A stretch of 64,000 nt of DNA from Bifidobacterium sp. ESL0728 (lineage in GTDB: Bacteria > Actinomycetota > Actinomycetes > Actinomycetales > Bifidobacteriaceae): the NCBI RefSeq assembly GCF_029392015.1, contig NZ_CP113925.1, positions 434,001 to 498,000 on the forward strand, given 5' to 3'. A program made the translations under genes and the position numbers. Position 1 is the first letter of the stretch. Each line of letters begins with the position of its first letter. Shown here piece after piece: positions 53,439 through 64,000 of the stretch. The notes beneath the pieces are model-generated. The model saw only the letters and a list, made by a program, of their open reading frames with translations, made no database searches and was not told the DNA's origin.

Positions 53439-53972
53439 ATGATGACACTTGCGGACGGCGGCATTGATCTGTTTATTCCCAAGGTCTACGACATTGTGTG
53501 GTCCCTGATTATTCTCGTTATCGTCGCATTGTTCTTCTACAAGTTCTTCATGCCCAAATTCAACGCGATTTTCGACGAGCGCGCCGAAAAGATCGAAGGC
53601 AACATCGACAAGGCCAAGAAGGCCAAAAACGATGCGGATGCGGCCAAGAAGAAATATGAGGACCAGCTCAACAATGCTCGTGTCGATGCTTCGAAGATCA
53701 CCGATGACGCACGCAACGAGGCGACGAAGATTATCTCCGACGCCCATACCCGCGCGGATAAGGAAGCGGAGCAGATCACGGCGAACGCCCAGCGTTCGAT
53801 AGCCTCGCAGCAACAGCAGGCTATGGTGAGCTTGAAGAGCGAAGTCGGTACATTGGCCACGGCTCTTGCCGGCAAGATCCTGGGCTCCAAGCTTCAGGAC
53901 AGCGACGTGCAGAGCAATATGCTTGATGACATGATCGACAATCTCGACGAGAAAACGGACAATAAGAAGTGA
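53439..53972 (+). CDS. atpF: ATP synthase F0 subunit b
   Basis: A 177-residue peripheral stalk protein: a single N-terminal membrane helix (IVWSLIILVIVALFFYKFFM) followed by a long charged coiled coil (residues about 45-150) that links F0 to subunit delta. Two ATGs lie in tandem (53439 and 53442); GAAAGGAGG at 53425-53433 suits both. The next gene, atpH, starts 80 bp downstream. Confidence 0.95.
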   Translation: MMTLADGGIDLFIPKVYDIVWSLIILVIVALFFYKFFMPKFNAIFDERAEKIEGNIDKAKKAKNDADAAKKKYEDQLNNARVDASKITDDARNEATKIISDAHTRADKEAEQITANAQRSIASQQQQAMVSLKSEVGTLATALAGKILGSKLQDSDVQSNMLDDMIDNLDEKTDNKK

Positions 53973-54052
53973 CAGGTTCCGCCAATCGTCGGAGTATGTC
54001 GCAATACATGGATTTGATGGACAGCATCTATTCAAAGAAGGTGAGGTGAACA

Positions 54053-54880
54053 ATGCGAGGAGAAGCGTCAGTGAACGCCGATCGCATATCGCGTGATTCT
54101 TTGGCTCCGAAACTAAGTGCCAGGGGAACCGAGACATGGCGCATCGGTGAAGAACTGTTCGTCGTCACCAATCTGCTTGACCATGATGTACAGGTGGAGC
54201 GTTCGCTCACCGATCCGTCCCGGCCTACTGCCGACAAGGTTGCGTTGGTCAAGAATATTCTTGCTGGACAGGCTGATCCCCTGACGGTCGAGATTCTTAC
54301 CGATCTGGTCTCACGCAATTGGAGCCGGGTCAGCGATATCGCCAACGCCGTCGAGGATTTCGCGGTGGACGCCATGATGTATTACGCTGATGCGACCGAC
54401 AGCACACTTCTTGTTTCTGTCGAACTGGCAGAGATCCATTCAGCAATGCTCAGGATGTCGGTCTTGCGTTCGAAGCTTTCCGACGACTTTGCACCGGCCA
54501 AGGCACGCCTTGACCTTCTGCATGCGGTTTTCGGAGATTCGAAGCTCAACAAGGTGACCATGAGATTGGCCGAGCACGCGGTGGCGAATCCTCGTCATCG
54601 CCGCTTCCTCGAGACGCTTGAGTGGCTTATCGCTAAGTTCACCCGTCATATGGGCAGGTCCATGGTCACCGTCACCACGGCTACACCATTGAACAAGGCG
54701 CAGATCAAACGGCTTACCGAGATCTACACGACTAAGCTTGGACGTCCGGTGCATATCAATTCATCGGTCGATCCCGCGGTTCTGGGTGGCATGCGCGTGC
54801 AGATCGGAGCGGACGTCACTGACAACACCGTGGCAGCCCAGCTTTCGCAACTGCGTCGCAAAGTGACCACGGAAATGTAA
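54053..54880 (+). CDS. atpH: ATP synthase F1 subunit delta
   Basis: A 275-residue subunit joining the b stalk to the top of F1. The N-terminal helical part and the OSCP-like C-terminal part (VTVTTATPLNKAQIKRLTEIYTTKLGRPVHINSSVDPAVLGGMRVQIG) are clear. It is longer than the 180-residue E. coli form, as is usual in actinobacteria, where an N-terminal helical extension is common. Start uncertain: ATG 54053 after AAGGTGAGG, or GTG 54071 after AGGAG. Confidence 0.94.
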   Translation: MRGEASVNADRISRDSLAPKLSARGTETWRIGEELFVVTNLLDHDVQVERSLTDPSRPTADKVALVKNILAGQADPLTVEILTDLVSRNWSRVSDIANAVEDFAVDAMMYYADATDSTLLVSVELAEIHSAMLRMSVLRSKLSDDFAPAKARLDLLHAVFGDSKLNKVTMRLAEHAVANPRHRRFLETLEWLIAKFTRHMGRSMVTVTTATPLNKAQIKRLTEIYTTKLGRPVHINSSVDPAVLGGMRVQIGADVTDNTVAAQLSQLRRKVTTEM

Positions 54881-54968
54881 GCAGAACAGCGCAGCCAAAC
54901 AAGGTGCCTGAAAACGGCACCCGGTACTAAGACTTATCAGTCAACAAATTAATCAATAAGGAGTGATC

Positions 54969-56597
54969 ATGGCAGAACTTACCATTGATCCTGCGAATGT
55001 GCGAAAGGCTCTCGACGATTTCGTCGATTCGTACAAGCCCAGCGACACTCCCACTCAAGAGGTGGGCTATGTCGCCACGGCCGGCGATGGCATCGCACAT
55101 GTAACGGGACTGCCTGGTTGCATGGCCAACGAGCTGCTGACGTTCGAAGACGGCACGCTCGGCCTGGCTTTCAACCTTGATCCCCGTGAAATCGGCGTGG
55201 TTATCCTCGGCGACTTCGCAGGTGTTGAGGAAGGCCAGGAGGTACGGCGCACCGGAGAGGTGCTTTCCGTGCCGGTCGGCGACGGCTATCTCGGGCGTAC
55301 GGTTGACCCTCTGGGCAAACCGATCGATGGCTTGGGTGAAATCAAAAGCGAAGGCCGCAGAATTCTCGAGGCGCAGGCCCCGGACGTGATGCATCGTCAG
55401 CCCGTTGTGGAACCGCTTTCCACGGGCCTGAAGGCCATTGACGCGATGACACCGATCGGCCGTGGTCAGCGACAGCTCATCATCGGCGACCGCCAGACAG
55501 GCAAGACGGCCATCGCGATCGATGCGATTTTGAACCAGAAGAGCAACTGGGAGAGTGGCGATCCCAAGAAGCAGGTGCGTTGCATCTATGTTGCGGTCGG
55601 CCAGAAGGGCTCCACCATCGCCTCTGTGCGTCAGAGCCTTGAAGAGGCAGGTGCGATGGATTACACGACCATCGTGGCCAGCCCGGCTTCCGATTCCGCA
55701 GGCTTCAAGTACATCGCCCCCTACACCGGCTCGGCCATCGGCCAGCACTGGATGTATCACGGCAAGCACGTCCTCATCGTCTTCGACGATCTGTCGAAGC
55801 AGGCCGAGGCCTACCGCTCGATTTCCCTGCTGCTGCGTCGCCCGCCGGGGCGTGAGGCTTACCCGGGAGACGTCTTCTATCTGCATTCCCGTCTGCTCGA
55901 ACGTTGCGCCAAGCTCTCCGATGACCTTGGCGGCGGTTCGATGACCGGTCTGCCGATTGTGGAGACGAAGGCGAACGACGTGTCCGCCTACATCCCGACG
56001 AACGTCATTTCCATCACCGACGGTCAGATTTTCCTGCAGTCCGACCTGTTCAATGCCAACCAGCGCCCCGCAGTGGACGTCGGCATCTCGGTCTCTCGCG
56101 TCGGTGGCGCGGCCCAGACCAAAGCGTTGAAGAAGGTTTCCGGCACTTTGAAGATCTCGCTGGCACAGTATCGTTCGCTGCAGTCCTTCGCGATGTTCGC
56201 CTCCGATCTGGATGCGGCTTCCAAGGCGCAGCTGACGCGTGGCGCCCGCTTGACCGAGCTGTTGAAGCAGCCTCAGTTCTCTCCGTATTCGATGGAGCAG
56301 GAGGTCGTCTCCGTGTGGGCCGGCACCCATGGCAAGCTCGATGATCTGGAGATTGTCGACGTGCTGCCGTTCGAGCATGGCCTGTTGGACTATCTCGATC
56401 ACAACACCGACATTCTGAAGACGATTCGTGACACCGAAAACTTCACCAAGGAGACGGAGAAGGCTTTGGACGAGGCCGTGGAGAAATACCGCGAGAACTA
56501 CGTCACCAAGGCTGGCAAGCCGTTGGTTGTCAAGAAATCTACAGTTACCACGCCGACCAAGATCGAGCAGGAAAAGATTGTGGCGGGGGATAAGTAA
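54969..56597 (+). CDS. atpA: ATP synthase F1 subunit alpha
   Basis: A 542-residue non-catalytic nucleotide-binding subunit. Walker A is GDRQTGKT (173-180), preceded by the [11 protein letters not shown] strand; the arginine-finger region lies in [17 protein letters not shown]. The C-terminus has a roughly 40-residue Lys/Glu-rich extension beyond the usual fold. ATG 54969 follows AAGGAG by 5 nt; an in-frame GTG at 54963 lies inside that site. atpG follows after 3 bp. Confidence 0.97.
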   Translation: MAELTIDPANVRKALDDFVDSYKPSDTPTQEVGYVATAGDGIAHVTGLPGCMANELLTFEDGTLGLAFNLDPREIGVVILGDFAGVEEGQEVRRTGEVLSVPVGDGYLGRTVDPLGKPIDGLGEIKSEGRRILEAQAPDVMHRQPVVEPLSTGLKAIDAMTPIGRGQRQLIIGDRQTGKTAIAIDAILNQKSNWESGDPKKQVRCIYVAVGQKGSTIASVRQSLEEAGAMDYTTIVASPASDSAGFKYIAPYTGSAIGQHWMYHGKHVLIVFDDLSKQAEAYRSISLLLRRPPGREAYPGDVFYLHSRLLERCAKLSDDLGGGSMTGLPIVETKANDVSAYIPTNVISITDGQIFLQSDLFNANQRPAVDVGISVSRVGGAAQTKALKKVSGTLKISLAQYRSLQSFAMFASDLDAASKAQLTRGARLTELLKQPQFSPYSMEQEVVSVWAGTHGKLDDLEIVDVLPFEHGLLDYLDHNTDILKTIRDTENFTKETEKALDEAVEKYRENYVTKAGKPLVVKKSTVTTPTKIEQEKIVAGDK

Positions 56598-56600
56598 CCC

Positions 56601-59097
<2,497 letters not shown>

Positions 59098-59098
<1 letters not shown>

Positions 59099-59391
59099 TG
59101 GCTGGCTCAACGATGAAGGTGAATATCGTTGCTTCCGACCGTCCGCTTTGGAGGGGAGAGGCGAAGTCCGTTTCCATCCCCGCGAGCGAGGGCGGTATGG
59201 GCCTTCTGCCTGACCACGAGCCTATCCTTACGGCGATCGACAAGGGGACGGTTTCGGCCATTGACGTCGACGGTAACCGTCACAGCTTCGAGGTGACCGA
59301 CGGATTTGCTTCCTTCGATTCCAACTCGTTGACCGTCGCCGTGGAAACCGGCGTGGACACCAAGAAGGATCCGACGGCGACCGGCGAGTAA
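59098..59391 (+). CDS. atpC: ATP synthase F1 subunit epsilon
   Basis: A 97-residue epsilon subunit with only the beta-sandwich domain (MKVNIVASDRPLWRGEAKSVSIPASEGGMGLLPDHEPIL). The C-terminal helical hairpin that inhibits ATP hydrolysis in E. coli is missing or reduced to a short tail, so that type of self-inhibition is unlikely, consistent with an enzyme used to pump protons out. The ATG at 59098 overlaps the atpD stop, with GAAGGA upstream. Confidence 0.94.
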
Positions 59392-59426
59392 TAGCTCGGC
59401 CAGTCCGTTGGCGACTTTCGTCAATA

Positions 59427-59465
59427 AGGCGGAGACATCGATGCATTCGGTGTCTCCGCCTTTCT
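59427..59465 (+). terminator. Terminator of the ATP synthase operon
   Basis: The stem GGCGGAGACA (59428-59437) with TGTCTCCGCC (59451-59460) is followed by TTTCT. Confidence 0.88.
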
Positions 59466-59570
59466 ATGTTCTTGATAGTTGATTGCTTTACCCATATGTA
59501 GGTACTTTCACGACACATCTTATGAGTCGGATTTGGGGGTTCGCCCAGAGGTTCGGGTAAGGTAGCCAAC

Positions 59571-60434
59571 GTGCGAATTATTGTTGCTGACTGCTCTGCC
59601 GTCTATTCCGGAAGGCTCAACGCCTCGTTGCCCATGGCCAAGCGCGTGCTGATGATCAAAGCTGACCAGAGCCTGCTGATTTTCTCGGAACTAGGTTCCT
59701 ATAAGCCGCTCAACTGGATGGCCGCGCCCTGCACCATCAAGGAAGTCACGCCACAGCGTGAGGCGCAAGCCGGTGATGCAAGTGTGCCGGAAAAACGAGA
59801 AGAAGATAGCGAAGCTGTGGCGGAATCGGACGGTAACGTCGTTGCAGACGGCTCTTCGGACACAGCCGCAGTTTCGGATGCGGATGGAGACACAGATAGC
59901 AGTGCGCTTGCGATTTCCGACATCGACACAGATTCCGAGCCGTTGCCGGAGAAGGTATTCCGCGTGGCCGCTCAGAAGTCGACCGACGTCCTTGAAGTGA
60001 CGGTGCAGCATGTCTATTCCGACGAAACCTACGATTTGGGGGAGGACCCGGGGCTCGTCAAGGACGGCGTCGAGGACCACCTTCAATATTATCTGGCCGC
60101 GCAGATCGAGCGCATCGGCAAGGGCGCGAAGCTGGTGCGTCGCGAATATCCGACGCCCGTCGGCCCGGTCGACATCATGGCCATCGACGGCAACGGCCAG
60201 CACGTCGCCATCGAGATCAAGCGTCACGGCGGCATCGACGGCGTCGAACAGCTCACCCGTTACGTCAAGCTCTTGAACAAAGATCCACTGCTGGCACCGG
60301 TTCGCGGCATGTTCGCTGCTCAGACCATCACCCCGCAGGCTCGCGTCTTGGCGACCGAGCGAGGCTTCGACTGTCTGATTCTCGACTACGAGGACATGAA
60401 AGGCACCGACGACGACAGCCTACGCCTGTTCTAA
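59571..60434 (+). CDS. nucS: Mismatch-specific endonuclease NucS/EndoMS
   Basis: A 287-residue endonuclease that cuts both strands at mismatches and replaces MutSL repair in many actinobacteria. The N-terminal dimer/DNA-binding part begins MRIIVADCSAVYSGRL; the RecB-like nuclease core has GPVDIMAIDGNGQHVAIEIKRHGGIDGVEQLTRYV with the Asp, Glu and Lys of the active site. Residues about 65-125 are an acidic Asp/Ser/Ala insertion absent from compact homologues. GTG 59571 is the start. It stands downstream of the ATP synthase operon, beyond its terminator. Confidence 0.93.
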   Translation: MRIIVADCSAVYSGRLNASLPMAKRVLMIKADQSLLIFSELGSYKPLNWMAAPCTIKEVTPQREAQAGDASVPEKREEDSEAVAESDGNVVADGSSDTAAVSDADGDTDSSALAISDIDTDSEPLPEKVFRVAAQKSTDVLEVTVQHVYSDETYDLGEDPGLVKDGVEDHLQYYLAAQIERIGKGAKLVRREYPTPVGPVDIMAIDGNGQHVAIEIKRHGGIDGVEQLTRYVKLLNKDPLLAPVRGMFAAQTITPQARVLATERGFDCLILDYEDMKGTDDDSLRLF

Positions 60435-60623
60435 CGAGATAAGAATCAGTGCCAAATAAAACTCGCCAGTCTCTTCATTCGGTGTGCTGCTTACGCAGTA
60501 TGGTTGTCATCTATCGGTCTCTCTGATTAACCAAATCGGGGTTATAGACTAAAAAGTTGGTTGTAACCTGTGTTTGGTCTATAAACCTCAAACCGAAGTC
60601 GGTGCGCGGTCGTGGCCGATACG
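60435..60623. other. Intergenic region after nucS
   Basis: About 190 bp. An imperfect inverted repeat pairs GGGTTATAGACTAAAA (60538-60553) with TTTGGTCTATAAACC (60573-60587). No gene or promoter is called. Confidence 0.4.
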
Positions 60624-60666
60624 AAAATTCCCGGACATCACGCAATGGCGAATGTCCGGGAATTTT
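60624..60666. terminator. Terminator for the FKBP gene
   Basis: A perfect 15-bp stem AAAATTCCCGGACAT/ATGTCCGGGAATTTT with a 13-nt loop gives T-runs on both strands; it may serve nucS and the convergent FKBP gene. Confidence 0.9.
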
Positions 60667-60701
60667 GTTGCTTCGCTAATTCTCAGATTTCGGCGAGCAG
60701 C

Positions 60702-61667
60702 TCACTGCTGGGTCTGCATCTGGCCGTAATCGTAGAGGATATCGACCACGAAGTAGAGCGTCGAATTGGCGGGAATCTTGTCCTTCGCCTCGTTGCCATA
60801 GCCCAAAGACGGTGGAATGACGAGCAGCACCTGCGAACCGACCGTCTGTCCAGCCAAACCTTGAGTCCAACCCTTGACAACCTGCTGCAACGAGAATTGC
60901 GCGGGCTTGCCACGGTCCCAGGAGGAATCGAACTGCGAGGGCTTGCCGTCCGCTCCCATCACCCAGCCGGTGTATTGGGCGTCGATGGTGTCGGTTTCGG
61001 CCACCTTCTTGCCTTTGCCCTTGATCAGCGGCTGGACGACGAGATCGTTGCCGGGCTTGTATCCGTTGAAGTCGATGGACGGAGCGCCCTTTTCGTTGAG
61101 CGTCACCTTGGGCAGATTCGCCGGTACATCGGTGACCTTGTCGCCCTCGGCGCGAGTGATTGGCTTGGACTGGGAAACGAGGGTAATCGCCATGATGTAT
61201 GAGGTGCTCGACTTGTTGTGGTCGTTGACGCCGAAAGCGATCGTTGAGTTGATCTTCTGATTCTTGAGCACATTATAATACGTCTTGTTGTTGATGCCCT
61301 CTTCGTTCATCACCATCGAGCAGTCAGGCGTGTTCTTCTCCCAGGTGCTGATCATCTCGCTGCCGTCTTTGGCATTGAGCGCGATGCCCTGTATGCATAC
61401 GTGGTTGTCTTTCTGAATCGCCGGGCCGTTGCCTTTTTGCAGTACGGCGTAGGAATTGTTGACCACGGTCATCGGGGTATGGAACGTGATCTTCGGCTTC
61501 TTGCCGAGCGTTCCGGTGGCCTTGACTCCGGCCATCTGTGTATCGCCAGAAGAATTGGAGGATTTGCTGTTGTCGCCTGACCCGCACGCTGCCATGCCGA
61601 ATGATAAGGCGATGGCGCAGGCGGCGGCGAGAATGCGACCGAATGTTCGCGAGTGATTGTTGCTCAT
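60702..61667 (-). CDS. Lipoprotein FKBP-type peptidyl-prolyl isomerase
   Basis: A 321-residue exported foldase. The signal peptide ends in a lipobox LSFGMAAC with lipidated Cys28, followed by a Ser/Asn linker. The C-terminal FKBP domain (about residues 215-315) has TIDAQYTGWV, FDSSWDRGKPAQFSLQQVVKGWTQGL, and VIPPSLGYGNEAKDKIPANSTLYFVVDIL. The middle region (about 55-205) resembles a degenerate second FKBP fold. It probably helps fold secreted proteins at the membrane surface. ATG 61667 is chosen; longer in-frame starts to 61754 would spoil the signal peptide. Confidence 0.92.
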   Translation of the reverse strand: MSNNHSRTFGRILAAACAIALSFGMAACGSGDNSKSSNSSGDTQMAGVKATGTLGKKPKITFHTPMTVVNNSYAVLQKGNGPAIQKDNHVCIQGIALNAKDGSEMISTWEKNTPDCSMVMNEEGINNKTYYNVLKNQKINSTIAFGVNDHNKSSTSYIMAITLVSQSKPITRAEGDKVTDVPANLPKVTLNEKGAPSIDFNGYKPGNDLVVQPLIKGKGKKVAETDTIDAQYTGWVMGADGKPSQFDSSWDRGKPAQFSLQQVVKGWTQGLAGQTVGSQVLLVIPPSLGYGNEAKDKIPANSTLYFVVDILYDYGQMQTQQ

Positions 61668-61892
61668 GCATCCCAACATTAGCCCTGAACCCTGATTTAG
61701 TTGCCGAATTATCATTTTGTAAGAATTATCCTGACGTATTTCATCTCTGAACAAAAGAATCGGCGAAAGTTGTATCGCGGATTTTTCAAGGAATGATAGC
61801 GATTCGGGGACATGGATTATTGTTATTCGGCTTCGATGAGGAACGTTTTTCCCAGACTTCTATCGGATAGGCCCTGTAGAATATAAGGCGAT

Positions 61893-63884
61893 ATGACTTC
61901 AACACACGATAAACAGCATAAACACAACGCAAAGCCGACCAAACACGCGACTGTCATGCGTGGTGTCGTCGCGCCCGTTTTCGGGTTGCTCGCAGTGCTG
62001 TTTATCGTCTTGGGCACCTTGAATATGACCGTTTGGAAACCTGCGCGTGAGGTGAGCGCGAGCACTTCGATTTCCGGAACGCGCTATATCGTCACCGATT
62101 CGGGAATGTTGAACCTGCTTGCCAAATCGGTCAATGTCAAAGTGGGCACTCAGGGCAACGCGGCAGAGTCTTCATCCAAATCCGATACAAACGAAAACGC
62201 CGAATCCGCAACCCAGACCTGCGTGGCCTTGGGCAACGCCAAGGACGCCACCGGCTGGCTGGCCGGCCAGGACTACACCCGCGTCACCGGACTGAATGGT
62301 TGGAAGGCGCTTTCCACGAAAACCGCGACCGGGCCGAAAATTGCCGCTACACAAGGCGACGGCGAAGTGGCGTTCAAGGATTCGGATATGTGGACGAACG
62401 TGAAGTGCGGCGATTCCGCGATTACCTTGAATCTCAATGATGTGAAAAGCGATCAGGTGATGATCGTCGATATGGGGGCGTCGGCCCAGAAGTCCGCGAA
62501 ACCGAGCGTCACCATCACCATGCATTGGGTGCGCGACCGGGTGCCTAACCACGCCATGCCGTTCTTTGCCGCCGCGATTGTGTGTGTCGCGTTGACCGTA
62601 CTGTCTGCTTCGATCTTTGCGATTATGGCGAACGAATCGTTCAAACGCAAGCGTAAAAAGCGCCGTGAAGTGCGCGAGAAGGCGAAGGCCGAGGAGGTCT
62701 CCATTTCGGAGGCCATGACCGGCAGCATCGCCGTGCTCAAGACAAGCCTGACCCATTCGAGCCATAACCATCGTCCGTCTCATAAGATCCAACCCTCCGA
62801 CCTTGCGGGTGCTGGTTCGAGCACCGCGTCTTCAGATGAGCGTGGCACGGGAGCGGCGTTGAACGACGGGCCATTGCTATCCGTGAGCTCGGATGCCGGA
62901 CTTTCGGATGTCGACGTTTCGGCACCCAGCATCATCGACCCGACCAGACGCAATCTCGTGGCCGATATGCAGATGCAGAACGATACTGATGAAAACGCCG
63001 AGGACACAGCGGATGCAGCGGATGCCAAGAATGCAGGGGAAGGTGCCGAGGAAGTTCCCGACCACAATGCTGCGGATGCGGACCAGAATAATCCGGCCCC
63101 CGGCGATTCTGCCCAGAATGCCCAGAAGGAGACGTCTGCTTTCCAGCCCCAAACGATCGAGGACACAAGCGAAATCACGACCAGTGAAGCACAAACCGTT
63201 CAATCTCAGAGTGCCGAGCCGGAAAGTTCCAGCGAATCTGCGGTAGCGACGGATACATCCTCTGAGCAGGCTTCCGAGGACGCGGGTGCTGTAAATACTG
63301 ATGAAAACAATCACGATATGAGTCGGTTTGCGCGGCATCGCGGCAAGCCGGAGCAGGAATCCGAGTCGGATGCTGCAGTGTCGGCGGCTCACGTCGGCAG
63401 GCATTCACGGCATGCCACGGTCGAACATGGCGGCAATGATGTCTTTGGTGATTACAGTAATTTAGTCAATCACGATAATGACAACAACCATGGCAATGTC
63501 GATACTGCCAATAGTCAAAGCAGCAGTGACGACCACGGCAATGCCAATGGTCATGAAGATCAGAGCACCGACTATAGAGATGCCAACGTGGCCGTGTCGC
63601 TCGAGCGCCCCGAAGGCAACGTCGAGTCCAGTGACGCCGAACACGCCAACGCTCAAAACGGCAAGGTTCGCACAACCTCAAGCGCCGATGAATTGATCGA
63701 CAAAAACCACGCGCAGGCCAAGACCACGGTGATTTCCGAAAACGACCTTCGTGATTATTTCGCCCGGTTATATTCCGAAGAGGGGTCAGACAGCGATACG
63801 AACGATGGGGCCGGCACCGCCCAGGCCACGTCAGAGGCAACCGGTGAGACGCCGAATGTGAACGGGGACGGAGAGAACGCATGA
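61893..63884 (+). CDS. Two-TM membrane protein with long acidic cytoplasmic tail
   Basis: A 663-residue protein not recognised. A basic N-terminus leads to TM1 (VVAPVFGLLAVLFIVLGTLNMTVW, about residues 25-48). An external domain of about 170 residues with two Cys (ESATQTCVALGN; WTNVKCGDS) follows, then TM2 (MPFFAAAIVCVALTVLSASIFAIMA, about 223-247). A basic patch (FKRKRKKRREVREK) marks the inside. The remaining 400 residues are disordered, rich in Asp, Glu, Ala, Ser and Asn. The stop overlaps the start of the next gene (ATGA), so it acts with that lipoprotein. Confidence 0.8.
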   Translation: MTSTHDKQHKHNAKPTKHATVMRGVVAPVFGLLAVLFIVLGTLNMTVWKPAREVSASTSISGTRYIVTDSGMLNLLAKSVNVKVGTQGNAAESSSKSDTNENAESATQTCVALGNAKDATGWLAGQDYTRVTGLNGWKALSTKTATGPKIAATQGDGEVAFKDSDMWTNVKCGDSAITLNLNDVKSDQVMIVDMGASAQKSAKPSVTITMHWVRDRVPNHAMPFFAAAIVCVALTVLSASIFAIMANESFKRKRKKRREVREKAKAEEVSISEAMTGSIAVLKTSLTHSSHNHRPSHKIQPSDLAGAGSSTASSDERGTGAALNDGPLLSVSSDAGLSDVDVSAPSIIDPTRRNLVADMQMQNDTDENAEDTADAADAKNAGEGAEEVPDHNAADADQNNPAPGDSAQNAQKETSAFQPQTIEDTSEITTSEAQTVQSQSAEPESSSESAVATDTSSEQASEDAGAVNTDENNHDMSRFARHRGKPEQESESDAAVSAAHVGRHSRHATVEHGGNDVFGDYSNLVNHDNDNNHGNVDTANSQSSSDDHGNANGHEDQSTDYRDANVAVSLERPEGNVESSDAEHANAQNGKVRTTSSADELIDKNHAQAKTTVISENDLRDYFARLYSEEGSDSDTNDGAGTAQATSEATGETPNVNGDGENA

Positions 63885-64000
63885 GCACGAAAAAACTGTT
63901 GAAAACTTTGACGGCCGTGGTGCTAGCAGCGGCAACCATGGTAGGCGCTGCTGCGTGCGGCGAATCAACCCCGCAACCGCAAGGAGCCGAATCCTCCACC
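63881..64000 (+). CDS. Lipoprotein, 3' truncated by window
   Basis: The first 40 residues of a predicted lipoprotein: MSTKKLLKTLTAVVLAAATM is the signal peptide and VGAAAC the lipobox, with Cys26 as the lipidated residue. Ser/Pro/Gln-rich residues follow. The ATG overlaps the upstream stop codon, with GGAGAG 6 nt before it. The function cannot be told from the part present. Confidence 0.85.
   Translation, partial: MSTKKLLKTLTAVVLAAATMVGAAACGESTPQPQGAESST

Overview
The window looks like a chromosomal segment of a Bifidobacterium-type actinobacterium. It is moderately high in GC. It carries actinobacterial markers (a NucS mismatch endonuclease, a DUF2469 protein, an Arg/Asn-rich Rho insertion, GlgE and a GlnR-like orphan regulator), GatCAB-dependent tRNA amidation, pyruvate phosphate dikinase, and a complete atpBEFHAGDC operon. 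No sequence search was run, so the genus rests on recognition of these genes and their order.

Layout. Positions 1-2000 hold the end of an ABC-2 type exporter whose permease has an odd Asn/Thr/Ala repeat N-terminus. Positions 2289-5650 are gatCAB, followed by two copies of a structured repeat. Positions 6190-9853 hold a 3-hydroxyacyl-CoA dehydrogenase, an IclR regulator and a CoA-acylating semialdehyde dehydrogenase, which look like a small catabolic module. Positions 10077-16985 carry a GNAT acetyltransferase, a DUF2469 protein, a pair of inverted mobile-looking repeats, an FAD oxidoreductase, rho and a chorismate mutase. Positions 16989-20485 are a LacI regulator divergent from an MFS transporter and an alpha/beta hydrolase, with clear operator-like palindromes between them. 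Positions 20814-36948 are mainly housekeeping: ppdK, valS, a peptide-type solute-binding protein, nth, a GlnR-like regulator, mntP, ppa and glgE.

Positions 37000-50540 are the most accessory-looking part. A cluster of DnaA-box sequences is followed by a coiled-coil membrane protein, an 1833-residue repeat-containing surface protein whose ribosome binding site lies in a hairpin, a low-complexity membrane protein, and a GT2/GT39 pair resembling YkcC/YkcB. A lone gene of a secreted-type family sits next to the initiator tRNA gene. Together these suggest a surface-display and surface-glycosylation locus.

Positions 50739-64000 return to core genes: tRNA-fMet, metA (acetyl-type by its Glu111), the ATP synthase operon, nucS, a lipoprotein FKBP isomerase, and a two-TM protein followed by a lipoprotein cut off by the window end.

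Two themes cross the window. First, a roughly 100-bp repeat occurs four times; its two hairpins differ between copies by compensating base pairs, and one copy sits inside about 31-bp terminal inverted repeats. Second, many conserved enzymes carry low-complexity insertions or tails rich in Ala/Asp/Ser/Asn/Gly.
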